Assembly (NCBI GenBank): GCA_017463255.1
Contig: JAFTPP010000007.1
Coordinates: 1 to 64,000 of the forward strand
Reading direction: 5' to 3'
Length of the DNA: 64,000 bases
Source: Lachnospiraceae bacterium
Lineage (GTDB): Bacteria > Bacillota > Clostridia > Lachnospirales > Lachnospiraceae
Every line of letters begins with the position of its first letter. The stretch's first letter is position 1. This document shows, piece after piece, positions 50,221 to 60,453 of this stretch. The notes under the pieces are model-generated. The model searched no databases. It saw nothing but the letters and a program-made list of their open reading frames with translations, and was not told the origin of the DNA. The position numbers and the translations under genes are program-made.

Positions 50221-51408
50221 CTAATGTCCCAACTGTTTCCGGCGCACTCCAAATACCAATGAAACTAGTAACACCACAGGAAATACAATTCCTGCCAGTA
50301 TGCCCATATGAAGATTATCATTCAGAGCCCCGGATACAAATCCCACAACAGTAGGACCGCCGCCACAGCCCAAATCCCCTGCCAAGGCTAACAGTGCAAA
50401 CATGGCAGTTCCTCCGCGTTTCAAGGTTGCCGCCGCAATACTGAAGGTTCCCGGCCACATAATTCCCACCGAAAAACCAGCTAATCCGCATCCTATAAAT
50501 CCTACAATCGGATGCGCAATCAAAGAAATACCCAAATAAGATGCTACGCACAATACAGTGCTGCATATCATAAACTTTCTTAAATTTATCTTTTCTCCAT
50601 ATTTGCCGTAAAACACACGGGCAAGTCCCATCATAACCGCAAAAGTCAATGGTCCTGCCACATCACCCACGGTTTTTGAAAGATTCAAGCCCTTTTCTGC
50701 AAATACAGATGCCCATTGGCTGACCGCCTGTTCACTTGCTCCCGCACATACCATCATTACTACAAGTAACCAAAAAATTTTGGAGCAAAACAACTCTTTA
50801 AAATTCATTCCTGTTTCGCCTTCTTCTATTAAAGAAGCCATAGGTACCTTCATAAAGGCAAACATGTTTACAAAAGGAACCAGTGCAAAAAACACCGATA
50901 ATACTTTCCAGTTTTCAATGCCCGCAAGAGCAAAAAACACAGTAGCAATGATAACTACACCCACATGTCCCCAACAATAAAAGGAATGGAGCAGGCTCAT
51001 GGTTTTTTCTTTATTATCAGTAGGACAGGCTTCTACCACAGGGCTTACCAAGACTTCCAACAATCCGCCACCGATTGCATAAATGGTTACTGATATCAAA
51101 ACACCTATAAAAGGTTCCGGAAATACTCCCGGTAAAAAGGTCAATGATACAATTCCAAATGCTGCACATGCATGGGCAATAATCATGGATGCCCTATATC
51201 CGATTCTGTCAACAAAGGTCATGGACACCAAATCCACCAGTAGCTGGATTCCAAAGTTAAAGGTAACTAACAATGTTATTTTTTCAAGTGATATCCCGTA
51301 CTCGAACTGAAATCTTAAAAACAATAGCGGAATAAAATTATTTACAATAGCCTGCACAATATATCCCGTGAAACAGGCTATAATAGTTTTGTTATATGAT
51401 TTTGACAT
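50221..51408 (-). CDS. MFS transporter
   Basis: A 395-residue permease with about 12 hydrophobic segments. VSMTFVDRIGYRASMI corresponds to the loop 2-3 motif of the major facilitator superfamily (D-R-x-G-x-R). EACPTDNKEKTMSLLHSFYC and FSVGIMWPGTFSIAAATL recall the sugar/proton symporter branch, but the substrate cannot be assigned. It starts 11 bases after the ABC exporter genes and is probably co-transcribed with them. GAGGAG precedes the ATG. Confidence 0.88.
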   Translation of the reverse strand: MSKSYNKTIIACFTGYIVQAIVNNFIPLLFLRFQFEYGISLEKITLLVTFNFGIQLLVDLVSMTFVDRIGYRASMIIAHACAAFGIVSLTFLPGVFPEPFIGVLISVTIYAIGGGLLEVLVSPVVEACPTDNKEKTMSLLHSFYCWGHVGVVIIATVFFALAGIENWKVLSVFFALVPFVNMFAFMKVPMASLIEEGETGMNFKELFCSKIFWLLVVMMVCAGASEQAVSQWASVFAEKGLNLSKTVGDVAGPLTFAVMMGLARVFYGKYGEKINLRKFMICSTVLCVASYLGISLIAHPIVGFIGCGLAGFSVGIMWPGTFSIAAATLKRGGTAMFALLALAGDLGCGGGPTVVGFVSGALNDNLHMGILAGIVFPVVLLVSLVFGVRRKQLGH

Positions 51409-51419
51409 AGCTACTCCTC

Positions 51420-53258
51420 TTACGTCTGATTTCCTGCAAACTGAGTCATGTACAGTTGGTAATACTTTCCTTTTTTCCCAAGCAATTCTTCATGATTCCC
51501 TTGTTCCACAATTCTTCCTGCATCAAGTACTACAATTTTGTCCGCATCCTGAATGGTGGATAATCTGTGGGCAATAATCAGGCTGGTACGGTTTTTCATA
51601 AGATTAACCATAGCATCCTGAATCTTTTTTTCCGTTCTGGTATCAACACTGGAGGTTGCTTCATCCAAAATAAGAATCTTGGGACTTGCAAGGAACGCAC
51701 GTCCAATGGACAAAAGCTGTCTCTGCCCCTGGCTTAAATTACTTCCGGATTCTGTGAGCATAGTGTCATATCCTTCTATCATATGACGGATCATAGAATC
51801 ACAGTTACTCATTCTTGCCGCTACTTCCATTTCTTCGTCAGAAGCTTCGGGATTAGAATACTTCAGATTATTACGGATTGTGTCCGAGAATAAAATAGTG
51901 TCCTGCAACACGATAGCCGTATTTTTACGAAGATTATCACAATTGATCTCCTTAATATTAACCCCGTCAATCAGAATCTCTCCGCTGTCAATATCATAAA
52001 AACGCATTAAAAGATTAACAACCGTTGTTTTTCCGCTACCCGTTGCACCAACGAGAGCAATCTTATGCCCCGCCGGAACTTCCAAATTAAAATCAAATAA
52101 TACCTGCTTTTCAGGTGTGTAGGAAAAATTAACATTACGGAAGGTAATCACACCTTGCGCATCATCCATGGTCTTATCGCCACTTTTATCTTCCACTTCT
52201 TCATCCATAACCGCAAAAACACGTTCCGCACCGGCAAGAGCAGTTTCAATCTGGCCATATAACTGGGCAATTTCATTAATGGGACGTCCAAACTGCTTGG
52301 CGTATACAATAAAAGCTGAAATAACACCCACGGATATCATTCCCTTTAAAGTAAAATATCCTCCAAATGCTGCAATAATCACAAAGCTTATGTTGTTAAT
52401 TCCATTCATAACAGGTCCCATGGAACCGCCAAGAATTTCTGCCTTAATACCGGTTTTAGTTAATTCATCAGAAGTTTTATTAAACTCTTCTATGGCTTCG
52501 TCCTGTCGATTATAAGCCACAACCGTTTTATATCCCGTAACCATTTCTTCCACTGTTGTATTCAAATCGCCCAACAGTGCCTGACGTTTACGGAAAAACT
52601 TCTTCATGGCTTTTGCCAGATATTTTGTAGCAAACACCGTAAGTATTACGGTAATGCATGACAATAGCGCTAACTGCCAGCAGTACCATATCATCATTGC
52701 AACAGTTCCTAAAATAGTTAAAACACCTGATACCATGGAACACAACGACTGGGATACAGTATTTGAAATATTTTCCACATCATTGGTCATACGGCTCATA
52801 ATATCCCCGTGGGGATGACTATCCATATATTTGACCGGAAAATTTACGATTTTATGGAATAAATCTTCACGTAGCTTTTTTACAATACGCTGGCTTAAGT
52901 GGGCACTTAACAGAGCCTGTAACATACTGCACAAGCTGGCAATGCCATACACAATAAGCATCACGATTAATATTTTAGGTAAAGCATCAAACTCCCTTAT
53001 GGTAATCTTGTCGATTCCTTTACTTTGCAGACTTGGTGCAAATACTGAACAAACAACCCCAATCATAACAGAAACCAACAAACATATAAGCATGATTTTT
53101 TCACGCCCGAAATATTTGATTAAACGTATTAAGGTATGTTTCTTGTCTTTTGCCTTTTCAACAGTAAGTAAAGCCCCGGGTCCACCGCCTCTTCTTCCGT
53201 CCGGCCTGATTACGGGAGCTGCTCCCCTAGAGGAATTTGTATTAGTCTGATTACTCAT
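51420..53258 (-). CDS. ABC exporter half-transporter, canonical NBD (MdlB-like)
   Basis: A 612-residue fusion of a six-helix membrane domain (about 45-330) and an ATPase domain. Walker A is GATGSGKTTVVN, the signature reads LSQGQRQL (Gln in place of the usual Gly) and Walker B is ILILDEATSSVD, which keeps the catalytic Glu. A Gly/Arg-rich N-terminal tail precedes the membrane part. It overlaps the previous gene by eight bases, and together they should form a heterodimeric multidrug- or lipid-type exporter. The substrate is unknown. Confidence 0.93.
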   Translation of the reverse strand: MSNQTNTNSSRGAAPVIRPDGRRGGGPGALLTVEKAKDKKHTLIRLIKYFGREKIMLICLLVSVMIGVVCSVFAPSLQSKGIDKITIREFDALPKILIVMLIVYGIASLCSMLQALLSAHLSQRIVKKLREDLFHKIVNFPVKYMDSHPHGDIMSRMTNDVENISNTVSQSLCSMVSGVLTILGTVAMMIWYCWQLALLSCITVILTVFATKYLAKAMKKFFRKRQALLGDLNTTVEEMVTGYKTVVAYNRQDEAIEEFNKTSDELTKTGIKAEILGGSMGPVMNGINNISFVIIAAFGGYFTLKGMISVGVISAFIVYAKQFGRPINEIAQLYGQIETALAGAERVFAVMDEEVEDKSGDKTMDDAQGVITFRNVNFSYTPEKQVLFDFNLEVPAGHKIALVGATGSGKTTVVNLLMRFYDIDSGEILIDGVNIKEINCDNLRKNTAIVLQDTILFSDTIRNNLKYSNPEASDEEMEVAARMSNCDSMIRHMIEGYDTMLTESGSNLSQGQRQLLSIGRAFLASPKILILDEATSSVDTRTEKKIQDAMVNLMKNRTSLIIAHRLSTIQDADKIVVLDAGRIVEQGNHEELLGKKGKYYQLYMTQFAGNQT

Positions 53259-55035
53259 TATGCCATTCCTCCTTGTTTACTTCCTTATGACTCTTTAACT
53301 GTGAATTATAAATATCCTGATATATTTCGCAGGTTTCCATTAATACCTCATGTGATGCGCAGGCTATTATGGTACCCTCATCTATGACCGCAATTCTGTC
53401 CGCGTCTTTTACAGAGGCAATTCTTTGGGCGATGATAACCTTGGTAAGATGCTCATACTCTGCATTTAATGCAGCATATAATTTTGCTTCCGTTTTTAAA
53501 TCCAAAGCACTGGTGGTGTCATCAAAAATAAGAATCTTTGCTCCCTTAGCGGCTTTTAATACAGCCCTGGAAATAGAAAGACGCTGCTTTTGTCCTCCGG
53601 AAAGACTCATGCCGTTTTCTGCCACAAGAGTATCATAACCATCCGGACTTACATCAATAAACTCACTGGCGCAGGCAATATCAGTCGCATGCCTGATTTC
53701 CTCTTGCGAAGCATCCCCATTTCCCCACTTTATATTTTCTTTCATAGTAGCATGAAACAGCTCACTTTTTTGAAGGGCAATGGCAACCTTATCCCGAAGC
53801 GCAGTTAACTCATATTCTTTGACGTTCACTCCGTCTACAAACACATCTCCCGTAGTGGCATCATAAAATCTTGGAATCAAATGAACCAAAGAAGACTTTC
53901 CGCTTCCCGTTGCCCCAAGAATCCCCACAGTTTCTCCCGGCTCAATGGTAAGATTAATATCATGAAGCACCTCTCTGCCATTTCCCTGGGGATAGGAAAA
54001 AGAAACATTTTTAAATTCAATTTTTCCTTCTTTGTCGGGTTGCTTACTCACATGATAGCTGCCAAAGCTTCCATCCTTAATGACAGGTTCACAATCAATC
54101 ACTTCATTTAAACGTTTGGCACTTGCACTGCCTCTTGATATATTTTGGAAGGTCATGGACATCATCATAATTCCATGAAGAATCTGTGAAATATAAGTAA
54201 TGGCTGCCATAATCTCACCGGGTGTAATGGAGCCTCCCTTTACCTCAATTCCTCCAATATAAATAACCGCAACAACAGACACATTCAAAATAATATTCAA
54301 AATCGGTGTCATGTAAGAAAACAACACAAGTACCCGTAGCTGTGTCTCTATCAGTCCTTCATTGGCTTCTTTAAAACGCTCTTTCTCATAATTTTCACGG
54401 ACATATGCCTTTACCACACGCGTTCCCGACACATTTTCCTGCATAACGCTGTTAACACGGTCCAACCTTTTTTGCAGCACCGAATACAGGGGATTTGCTT
54501 TCCCAATAAAAAAAATAACCATGGCAATAACCAAAGGAAGCGCTATAATAACAACCTTACCAAAGCTCATATGTAACTGGACCATGCAAAAGATTCCGCC
54601 AAAAAACATAATAATATTTCTGACAAAACCTCTGATGCACATTCCTACCATGTTCTGTACCTGAGTAATATCATTGGTCACTCGGGTAATGAGAGACCCT
54701 GTGGAAAAGCGGTCCGTCTGTTCAAAAGATAACTGCATTACTTTTGCAAAACAGTCTTTTCTTACATCATTCCCAAAATTCTGACTACACATATTGGCAA
54801 ATACGCCCGACATAATTCCGCACAAACCACCAACCAACACAAAACCTATCATTTTAAGACCGGTGGTGAGCACAAGATTCAAATCTCCCACGCCGTTATT
54901 GGAAAGTCCCAATACACCCTCATCTACAATAGTGCTCATAAGGCGTGGCTGCAACAAATCCATGAACACTTCCCCTACCATAAATAAAGGGGCCAATAAT
55001 GCAAAAAGCCAATATTTTTTTAAATAACGAATCAT
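53251..55035 (-). CDS. ABC exporter half-transporter, degenerate NBD (MdlA-like)
   Basis: A 594-residue membrane-ATPase fusion. Walker A is GATGSGKSSLVH and the signature is LSGGQKQR. Walker B reads ILIFDDTTSALD, with Asp where the catalytic Glu is normally found, as in one half of asymmetric heterodimeric exporters. The ATG at 55035 lies five bases after GGAGGAAAG; the longer frame to 55086 has no such site. First gene of the unit exporter-exporter-MFS. Confidence 0.93.
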   Translation of the reverse strand: MIRYLKKYWLFALLAPLFMVGEVFMDLLQPRLMSTIVDEGVLGLSNNGVGDLNLVLTTGLKMIGFVLVGGLCGIMSGVFANMCSQNFGNDVRKDCFAKVMQLSFEQTDRFSTGSLITRVTNDITQVQNMVGMCIRGFVRNIIMFFGGIFCMVQLHMSFGKVVIIALPLVIAMVIFFIGKANPLYSVLQKRLDRVNSVMQENVSGTRVVKAYVRENYEKERFKEANEGLIETQLRVLVLFSYMTPILNIILNVSVVAVIYIGGIEVKGGSITPGEIMAAITYISQILHGIMMMSMTFQNISRGSASAKRLNEVIDCEPVIKDGSFGSYHVSKQPDKEGKIEFKNVSFSYPQGNGREVLHDINLTIEPGETVGILGATGSGKSSLVHLIPRFYDATTGDVFVDGVNVKEYELTALRDKVAIALQKSELFHATMKENIKWGNGDASQEEIRHATDIACASEFIDVSPDGYDTLVAENGMSLSGGQKQRLSISRAVLKAAKGAKILIFDDTTSALDLKTEAKLYAALNAEYEHLTKVIIAQRIASVKDADRIAVIDEGTIIACASHEVLMETCEIYQDIYNSQLKSHKEVNKEEWHNE

Positions 55036-55081
55036 TTCTTTCCTCCGTAGGAACAAATCTCTTTGAACTATCACAAAGCTT

Positions 55082-55109
55082 ATCATAGCACAAACACGCC
55101 TTAAATCAA
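55082..55109 (-). promoter_or_regulatory. Promoter of the ABC exporter operon
   Basis: On the minus strand TTGATT (55104-55109), 16 bases, TATGAT (55082-55087), 47 bases before the ATG. Confidence 0.6.
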
Positions 55110-55153
55110 AATAAAAATACGCAATTTCTGTACTTTTTTCGACACATACCGAC

Positions 55154-55182
55154 TTGTCATTATAATTAGGATATGCTAATAT
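55154..55182 (+). promoter_or_regulatory. Promoter of the GGDEF-EAL gene
   Basis: TTGTCA (55154-55159), 17 bases, TAATAT (55177-55182), 36 bases before the ATG. Confidence 0.65.
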
Positions 55183-55218
55183 TTTTTTATAAGATTTGCT
55201 TCGATATGAGGTGACTTT

Positions 55219-56889
55219 ATGAAGGATTCTAAAGGATTAATTAACATTGAGCAATTTAATGATATTATCGACATTCTAAATCCATGTATGGACAACTATC
55301 TTTACATAATGGATATTCAGAATGATTATTACAGCATTTCCGAAAGTGCTGTGGAGCGTTTCAAAATACCTGCCCCACAATTTTCTCATGCCAATGATAT
55401 GTTCCATAAATTTGTACACCCGGATGACATCCCTATGTTATCGGACGATTTAGATCAAATCATGTCAGAATTAAAGGAAGAACACAACCTTCAATACCGT
55501 TGGCTTGATAAAAATGATAACCCGATTTGGATTAATTGTCGCGGACGTGTTATTTTTGAAGAGAATATGCCTAAATATCTTGTGGGTTGTATTAACGAAA
55601 TCGGAAGAACACAGAAAGCCGATAATGATACAGGACTATTAAAAGAATCCAGCTTACAGCACGAGCTTGAATCCGAAAGTTCTAAAAAGCTTAGCGGTTT
55701 CTTACTGCGTCTCGGAATTGATAATTTTAAAGAAATTAATGAAAACCGTGGAATTGAATACGGCGATATGATTCTTAAGAAAACTGCGGAATGTATTCAG
55801 GCAGTTACCTTACCGGACCAAAAGACATATAAGTTAATTGCAGACGAATTCCTGATTGTAGATATGACAGGCCGAAGTGTTGAAAAAGCACAGATGCAGT
55901 ATGAACTCATCCGTCAAAACATTCAACATTTTATTGAATCGAATTCATATGACGCCTTTTATACAATCTCCGGTGGTATCATTTCATTGGATGATATTTC
56001 CGAGCAAACTTTCAGCAATTTAATGAAGCTTTCTGAATTTGCACTGAGTGTTGCCAAAAGAGGACAGAAAAACACCTGTTACTCTTATGTTAACGATGAT
56101 TATCGCGCGTTTTTACGCCGCAAGAGCCTGATTAATACCTTAAGACATTCCGTACATCATAATTTCCAAGGCTTTATTACATATTATCAGCCGATTATGA
56201 ACATTAAGGAGCAACGTCTGACCGGTGCCGAAACCCTGTTACGTTTTTATTCAGAAGAAACCGGTATGGTATCTCCTGTAGAGTTTATTCCTTTATTAGA
56301 AGAAACCGGTTTGATTATTCCTGTTGGTAAATGGGTTATTTCTCAGGCAATGAGTGCCTGTAAGGAGTTACAAAAGACCATACCTGACTTTACGGTTTCC
56401 ATTAATATCTCGTACATTCAGGTACTAAAGAGTAATGTGTTAAATGATATTTTAAAAGGATTAAAAAAATATCATCTTGCACCAACCTCTATTCAAATCG
56501 AACTTACTGAAAGCGGTTTGTTAGAATCAGATAAGAGTTTTATTAACTTTAGAACAGGGCTTCACGATAATGGAATTCCTCTTTCCTTAGATGACTTTGG
56601 AACCGGATACTCTAACTTCCATTATTTGAATACATTAAATCCGCGTACCATTAAGATTGACCGTTCTTTTACCTTGAAGGCTCTTGATAACGATTATGAC
56701 TATAATCTGCTTCATCACATGGCCGATATCACCCGTGATATTAACTCTAAGTTATGTATTGAGGGTATTGAGACATTACAGGAATTAAACAAGATCTGTC
56801 GTATGGAACCGGACTATATCCAAGGATATTACTTTGGTAAGCCCTGTCCTCTTGACCAGTTCATTGAAGATTTTGTTACAAACAAGTAA
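55219..56889 (+). CDS. PAS-GGDEF-EAL protein, probable c-di-GMP phosphodiesterase
   Basis: A 556-residue soluble protein with three domains. A PAS-like sensor (about 20-130) contains FVHPDDIPML and LQYRWLDKNDNPIWI. The GGDEF domain (about 135-290) is degenerate: the active-site motif reads IADEF (207-211), so cyclase activity is unlikely. The EAL domain (about 300-550) keeps its metal and catalytic residues: GAETLLRF (338-340, ETL for EAL), INIS, ELTES (E431), LDDFGTGYSN (458-459), KIDRSF and IEGIET. It should hydrolyse c-di-GMP, perhaps tuned by nucleotide binding to the dead GGDEF domain. Single-gene unit. Confidence 0.9.
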   Translation: MKDSKGLINIEQFNDIIDILNPCMDNYLYIMDIQNDYYSISESAVERFKIPAPQFSHANDMFHKFVHPDDIPMLSDDLDQIMSELKEEHNLQYRWLDKNDNPIWINCRGRVIFEENMPKYLVGCINEIGRTQKADNDTGLLKESSLQHELESESSKKLSGFLLRLGIDNFKEINENRGIEYGDMILKKTAECIQAVTLPDQKTYKLIADEFLIVDMTGRSVEKAQMQYELIRQNIQHFIESNSYDAFYTISGGIISLDDISEQTFSNLMKLSEFALSVAKRGQKNTCYSYVNDDYRAFLRRKSLINTLRHSVHHNFQGFITYYQPIMNIKEQRLTGAETLLRFYSEETGMVSPVEFIPLLEETGLIIPVGKWVISQAMSACKELQKTIPDFTVSINISYIQVLKSNVLNDILKGLKKYHLAPTSIQIELTESGLLESDKSFINFRTGLHDNGIPLSLDDFGTGYSNFHYLNTLNPRTIKIDRSFTLKALDNDYDYNLLHHMADITRDINSKLCIEGIETLQELNKICRMEPDYIQGYYFGKPCPLDQFIEDFVTNK

Positions 56890-56892
56890 TTT

Positions 56893-56932
56893 AAAACCGA
56901 CGTTTTGGGTTAATCCCCCAAACGTCGGTTTT
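56893..56932. terminator. Bidirectional terminator
   Basis: AAAACCGACGTTTTGGG and CCCCAAACGTCGGTTTT form a long stem between the convergent GGDEF-EAL and GT-C genes. T-runs lie on both sides. Confidence 0.88.
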
Positions 56933-56941
56933 CTTCATTGT

Positions 56942-58651
56942 CTAATATTCTGTTCTCTCAAGAAAGCATCCTCTGTTTGTAAAGGTTACTTTTCCATATC
57001 CATAGTAGGGTGCAATACGTTCTACGCTGGAATAATCCCAACCATCTCCTGCACCGATATAGATATAATCTGCTTTTTTATCCGGATGCATTTCGAAATA
57101 GTCCATGACTCTTAACACGTAATCTTCATCCAGACTGTCTATCCATGCAGACGGCGTGCCATACTCCATATCCGCATACAAGTACAACCAGTTGCGTTTC
57201 GTGGCAAACATAATTTTTTTATCTTCCAGTTCCTTAATAAATTTAATATCTTCTAAAGTCAGCACTTCCGTTCCCGCCATAGATTTCTTCATAATAACAT
57301 TCTTTAACGGGCCTTCAGTGATTACCTGATTCTCTCCCCAAAGAGTATCCATATAGAAGCTGTAACGCATGTCAAGGCAAGCTTGTGACCCTAATTGGAT
57401 AAGTAGAAAAATCCCCAGTATACAGCCACCCAAACGTGTTAAGATTGTTGTTTGTGCGTGACTTTCTTTCAGAAGCTTTCCTATATCCAAGATTGCAAAC
57501 ACTCCAATAAGTACCGAACCCATGCAAATCGCGTCCATTCGAAGCATTGAAGACCAATGCTTACAGAAAGAATATATAACACCACCTACATAGCCAAATA
57601 GGAAGGTCTTCCAATTCTTATCCTTTTGCAATACAAAGCACAAAAGTCCCATATACACAATCGGGTACATAACAAAATTGCCACCCAAGTCTCCAACCTG
57701 CTGTAACAAATTGACCCCTATACTGATTGCCATGGCAAGCACATAGAACCATTTTCTTTTCCATCTTCCCCTATCAATCAGGGCAACCGCCACAATTCCG
57801 GACCATATCCATATAAACGGACCATATACAAACAGCATGGCACTGCGATAATCCTTAATTTTCTGTACAAGCCCAACCTGATGCCATTTATCCACCAAGA
57901 TAAACTTTAAATTAGGAAGTATCTCAGCAACGGTAGCTCTGGATAAAATGAAAATCGCAAAAATAATAGCTACAATTCCACACCCCAAGGTAATAAACAA
58001 CCATGTTTTTATTCTAATACTCACATCCGGAATAATGTCCTGATTTGTCTTTTTCGAAACAATCTTACTTACAACAAATGCCACAAAGCAGACCAACGAA
58101 TATATGCCATAAAGTGCGGTCATATGCGGAACCGACAATACTGATACCGCAAAAATCATTCCTGTTGCCAGACATCGCCATTTTGAAAACTCCTTCATTG
58201 TAACCAGTAAAAGGAAAGTCAATATCATGGTTGAAAGGCCAATGGTATGGTACGACATTGCCATAATAGATGCCGGAATATACAGCATAAAATAAAAACA
58301 CGCCGGTATTCTTATTTTAGGGTAATTCTTTAAAATGCCATACATTGCTAATGTCATAAGCATCCAAAACACGACAAAAATATATCTGAAATTCACAAGA
58401 ATTCCTTCGGTAGTTGGAACCAAAAGACGATAAATTGCCATGATGGGAGCCAATAAAAATCCGGTAAACTGTGTAGGGTGCCACTCTTCACTAAGCAATG
58501 CATCTCCTTTTACCACACGGTCCGCAAGCATTAAGTAAAATGGTTCATCCTGTGCACCATGCCCGTAAGGCACTCTCCAAATAAGTAAGATTCCTATCAA
58601 AACAAAGAAGCTAAAAAACCAAAAACGCTCCTTATTCTTAATCTTCATCAT
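56942..58651 (-). CDS. GT-C-like multi-pass membrane protein (tandem copy 2)
   Basis: A 569-residue protein with a short N-terminal helix, then VPYGHGAQDEPFYLMLADR. An acidic pair in the first outside loop is typical of lipid-linked glycosyltransferases (GT39/ArnT-like). About ten further hydrophobic segments and a soluble C-terminal domain (about 460-569) follow. It is a paralogue of the adjacent gene; the ends are nearly identical (ADYIYIGAG, YYGYGKVTFTNRGCFLERTE) while the middle diverges. It could glycosylate a wall polymer or protein; the donor is unknown. The ribosome binding site is weak and lies 24 bases after the upstream copy. Confidence 0.75.
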   Translation of the reverse strand: MMKIKNKERFWFFSFFVLIGILLIWRVPYGHGAQDEPFYLMLADRVVKGDALLSEEWHPTQFTGFLLAPIMAIYRLLVPTTEGILVNFRYIFVVFWMLMTLAMYGILKNYPKIRIPACFYFMLYIPASIMAMSYHTIGLSTMILTFLLLVTMKEFSKWRCLATGMIFAVSVLSVPHMTALYGIYSLVCFVAFVVSKIVSKKTNQDIIPDVSIRIKTWLFITLGCGIVAIIFAIFILSRATVAEILPNLKFILVDKWHQVGLVQKIKDYRSAMLFVYGPFIWIWSGIVAVALIDRGRWKRKWFYVLAMAISIGVNLLQQVGDLGGNFVMYPIVYMGLLCFVLQKDKNWKTFLFGYVGGVIYSFCKHWSSMLRMDAICMGSVLIGVFAILDIGKLLKESHAQTTILTRLGGCILGIFLLIQLGSQACLDMRYSFYMDTLWGENQVITEGPLKNVIMKKSMAGTEVLTLEDIKFIKELEDKKIMFATKRNWLYLYADMEYGTPSAWIDSLDEDYVLRVMDYFEMHPDKKADYIYIGAGDGWDYSSVERIAPYYGYGKVTFTNRGCFLERTEY

Positions 58652-58675
58652 TATCTCAATTCCCCTAATTTATTC

Positions 58676-60358
58676 CTAATACTCTGTTCTTTCAAGAAAG
58701 CACCCTCTGTTTGTAAAGGTTACTTTTCCATATCCATAGTAGGGTGCAATACGCTCTACACTGGAATAATCCCAGCCTTCTCCTGCACCGATGTAGATAT
58801 AATCTGCTTTTTTATCCGGATGTAGTTCAAAATAGTCCATAATTCTTAACACCAAGGAATCATCAATCACCTCACACCATGCAGAAGGTGTTCCGTATTC
58901 CATATCTGCATAGAGATGATACCATGTTCTTTTTGCCACAAAGAGAATCTTTCCCTCCGGTAAATCTTTTACAAACTTTATATCATTTAAGGATAACACA
59001 TCCGAAGTCGCTTTGGATTTTTCCATAATAACGCCCTTTAATGGTCCCTCTGTTAAGGTCTGATTTTCACCCCATATAGATTCCATCCAGTAACTGGTGG
59101 TCATATCCATATAGATTTGGGAGCTAATCTGTATTGTAAAGAAAGAGGCAACAGACACGCATAACAACCATCCGACTTTTTTCATCTCCTGTTTAACCTG
59201 AATAAATAATTGTCCTATATATAAAACAGCCACAATGCCCATTAACACGGAAGCTAAACAAATAGCATCCATTCTAAGCATAGATGACAAATGTTTGCAA
59301 AATGTATATAAAAATCCGCCGACATATCCTATAAAGAATGTTTTCCAGTCTTTCTCTTTTAACAGAATAAACGCTAACAGGCCTAAGAATACAATGGGGA
59401 ACATGACATAATTACTTCCCTCAGCATTCCAGTTCTGGATAATATTAATAATTACAGTAACTGCCATCACCGGAAAATATATCCACGTTCTCTTGCTTCT
59501 CCCCCTGTCTAATAAGGCAACCACCGGAATAGCAAGCCATATCCAGATATAATTACCGTAAATAAAGAATAACGCACTCTTATAATCCAATACCTTCTGT
59601 TTAAAAGGTATGGAATGCCATGTATCATCTAAAATAAACTTAAGATTTGTAAGTATTTCATTTACACTTGCCCTGGAAAGTATAAAAACAGCAAATATGA
59701 CTGAAACAATGCTGATTCCAATTGTTATGAATCCCCATGTTTTAAGTAACTCTTTATCAAACTTTTTCTGTATAGCTGATTTAATGCATAATACCGCAAT
59801 AACCAGGGTATATACCGCATACAAAGCTGCCTGGTGTGGGCATGCAATGGTAGCAATTGCAAAAGCAATTCCGATACCAATACACCTTACCATTGAAAAC
59901 CGTTCCATCGTCATGAGTAAAAGCATTGAAATCACCGTCATACTCAATCCAATGGAATTATATGAAAAATTCATAATCTGCAACGGAATATAAAGCATAT
60001 AGAACAATGCCGCTATCATTCTTAAATATTTATACTTCTTTAAAATATGATAGATACCAAAAGTAACCGCAACATGATATACAACATAGATATATCTGAA
60101 ATTTACTAAGATTCCTTCTGTTGTATGTACAAACAAACGATATAACGCCATAATGGGAGCCAACAAAAATCCTGTTAACTGTGTAGGATGCCACTCCTCG
60201 CTAAGCAGGGCATCACCCTTTACGACACGGTCTGCCAAAGTCAGATAAAAAGGTTCATCCCAGCCGCCGTTACCATACGGCACTCTCCAAATAAACATTA
60301 ATGTAACCAATCCAACCAAAGAACAAAACCAGAATCGCTCTTTATTCTTAATCCGCAT
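58676..60358 (-). CDS. GT-C-like multi-pass membrane protein (tandem copy 1)
   Basis: A 560-residue paralogue of the next gene, with the same VPYGNGGWDEPFYLTLADR loop, around eleven hydrophobic segments, and the C-terminal YYGYGKVTFTNRGCFLERTE. Shared internal blocks include ADRVVKGDALLSEEWHPTQ and TEGILVNFRYI. The Asp-Glu in the first loop supports a GT-C fold. The ATG follows GGAAG. It is transcribed first, then copy 2. Confidence 0.75.
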   Translation of the reverse strand: MRIKNKERFWFCSLVGLVTLMFIWRVPYGNGGWDEPFYLTLADRVVKGDALLSEEWHPTQLTGFLLAPIMALYRLFVHTTEGILVNFRYIYVVYHVAVTFGIYHILKKYKYLRMIAALFYMLYIPLQIMNFSYNSIGLSMTVISMLLLMTMERFSMVRCIGIGIAFAIATIACPHQAALYAVYTLVIAVLCIKSAIQKKFDKELLKTWGFITIGISIVSVIFAVFILSRASVNEILTNLKFILDDTWHSIPFKQKVLDYKSALFFIYGNYIWIWLAIPVVALLDRGRSKRTWIYFPVMAVTVIINIIQNWNAEGSNYVMFPIVFLGLLAFILLKEKDWKTFFIGYVGGFLYTFCKHLSSMLRMDAICLASVLMGIVAVLYIGQLFIQVKQEMKKVGWLLCVSVASFFTIQISSQIYMDMTTSYWMESIWGENQTLTEGPLKGVIMEKSKATSDVLSLNDIKFVKDLPEGKILFVAKRTWYHLYADMEYGTPSAWCEVIDDSLVLRIMDYFELHPDKKADYIYIGAGEGWDYSSVERIAPYYGYGKVTFTNRGCFLERTEY

Positions 60359-60404
60359 TATAACTTCCTCTTTTCAACTAAACTAATATGAATCATTGTA
60401 ACGC

Positions 60405-60445
60405 AAACAGAGCGTTTCTTCAACCCGTGAATCAACGCTCTGTTT
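60405..60445 (-). terminator. Terminator after the GH43 gene
   Basis: AAACAGAGCGTT pairs with AACGCTCTGTTT around a 17-base loop, just past the GH43 stop. The following minus-strand sequence is only moderately T-rich. Confidence 0.7.
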
Positions 60446-60453
60446 ACTACTTA

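Noticed and set aside
50010..50252. Leftward 80-residue Cys/Ser/Thr-rich frame
   Set aside because: It overlaps the end of the MFS gene, derives from the 36-bp repeats and lacks start signals.
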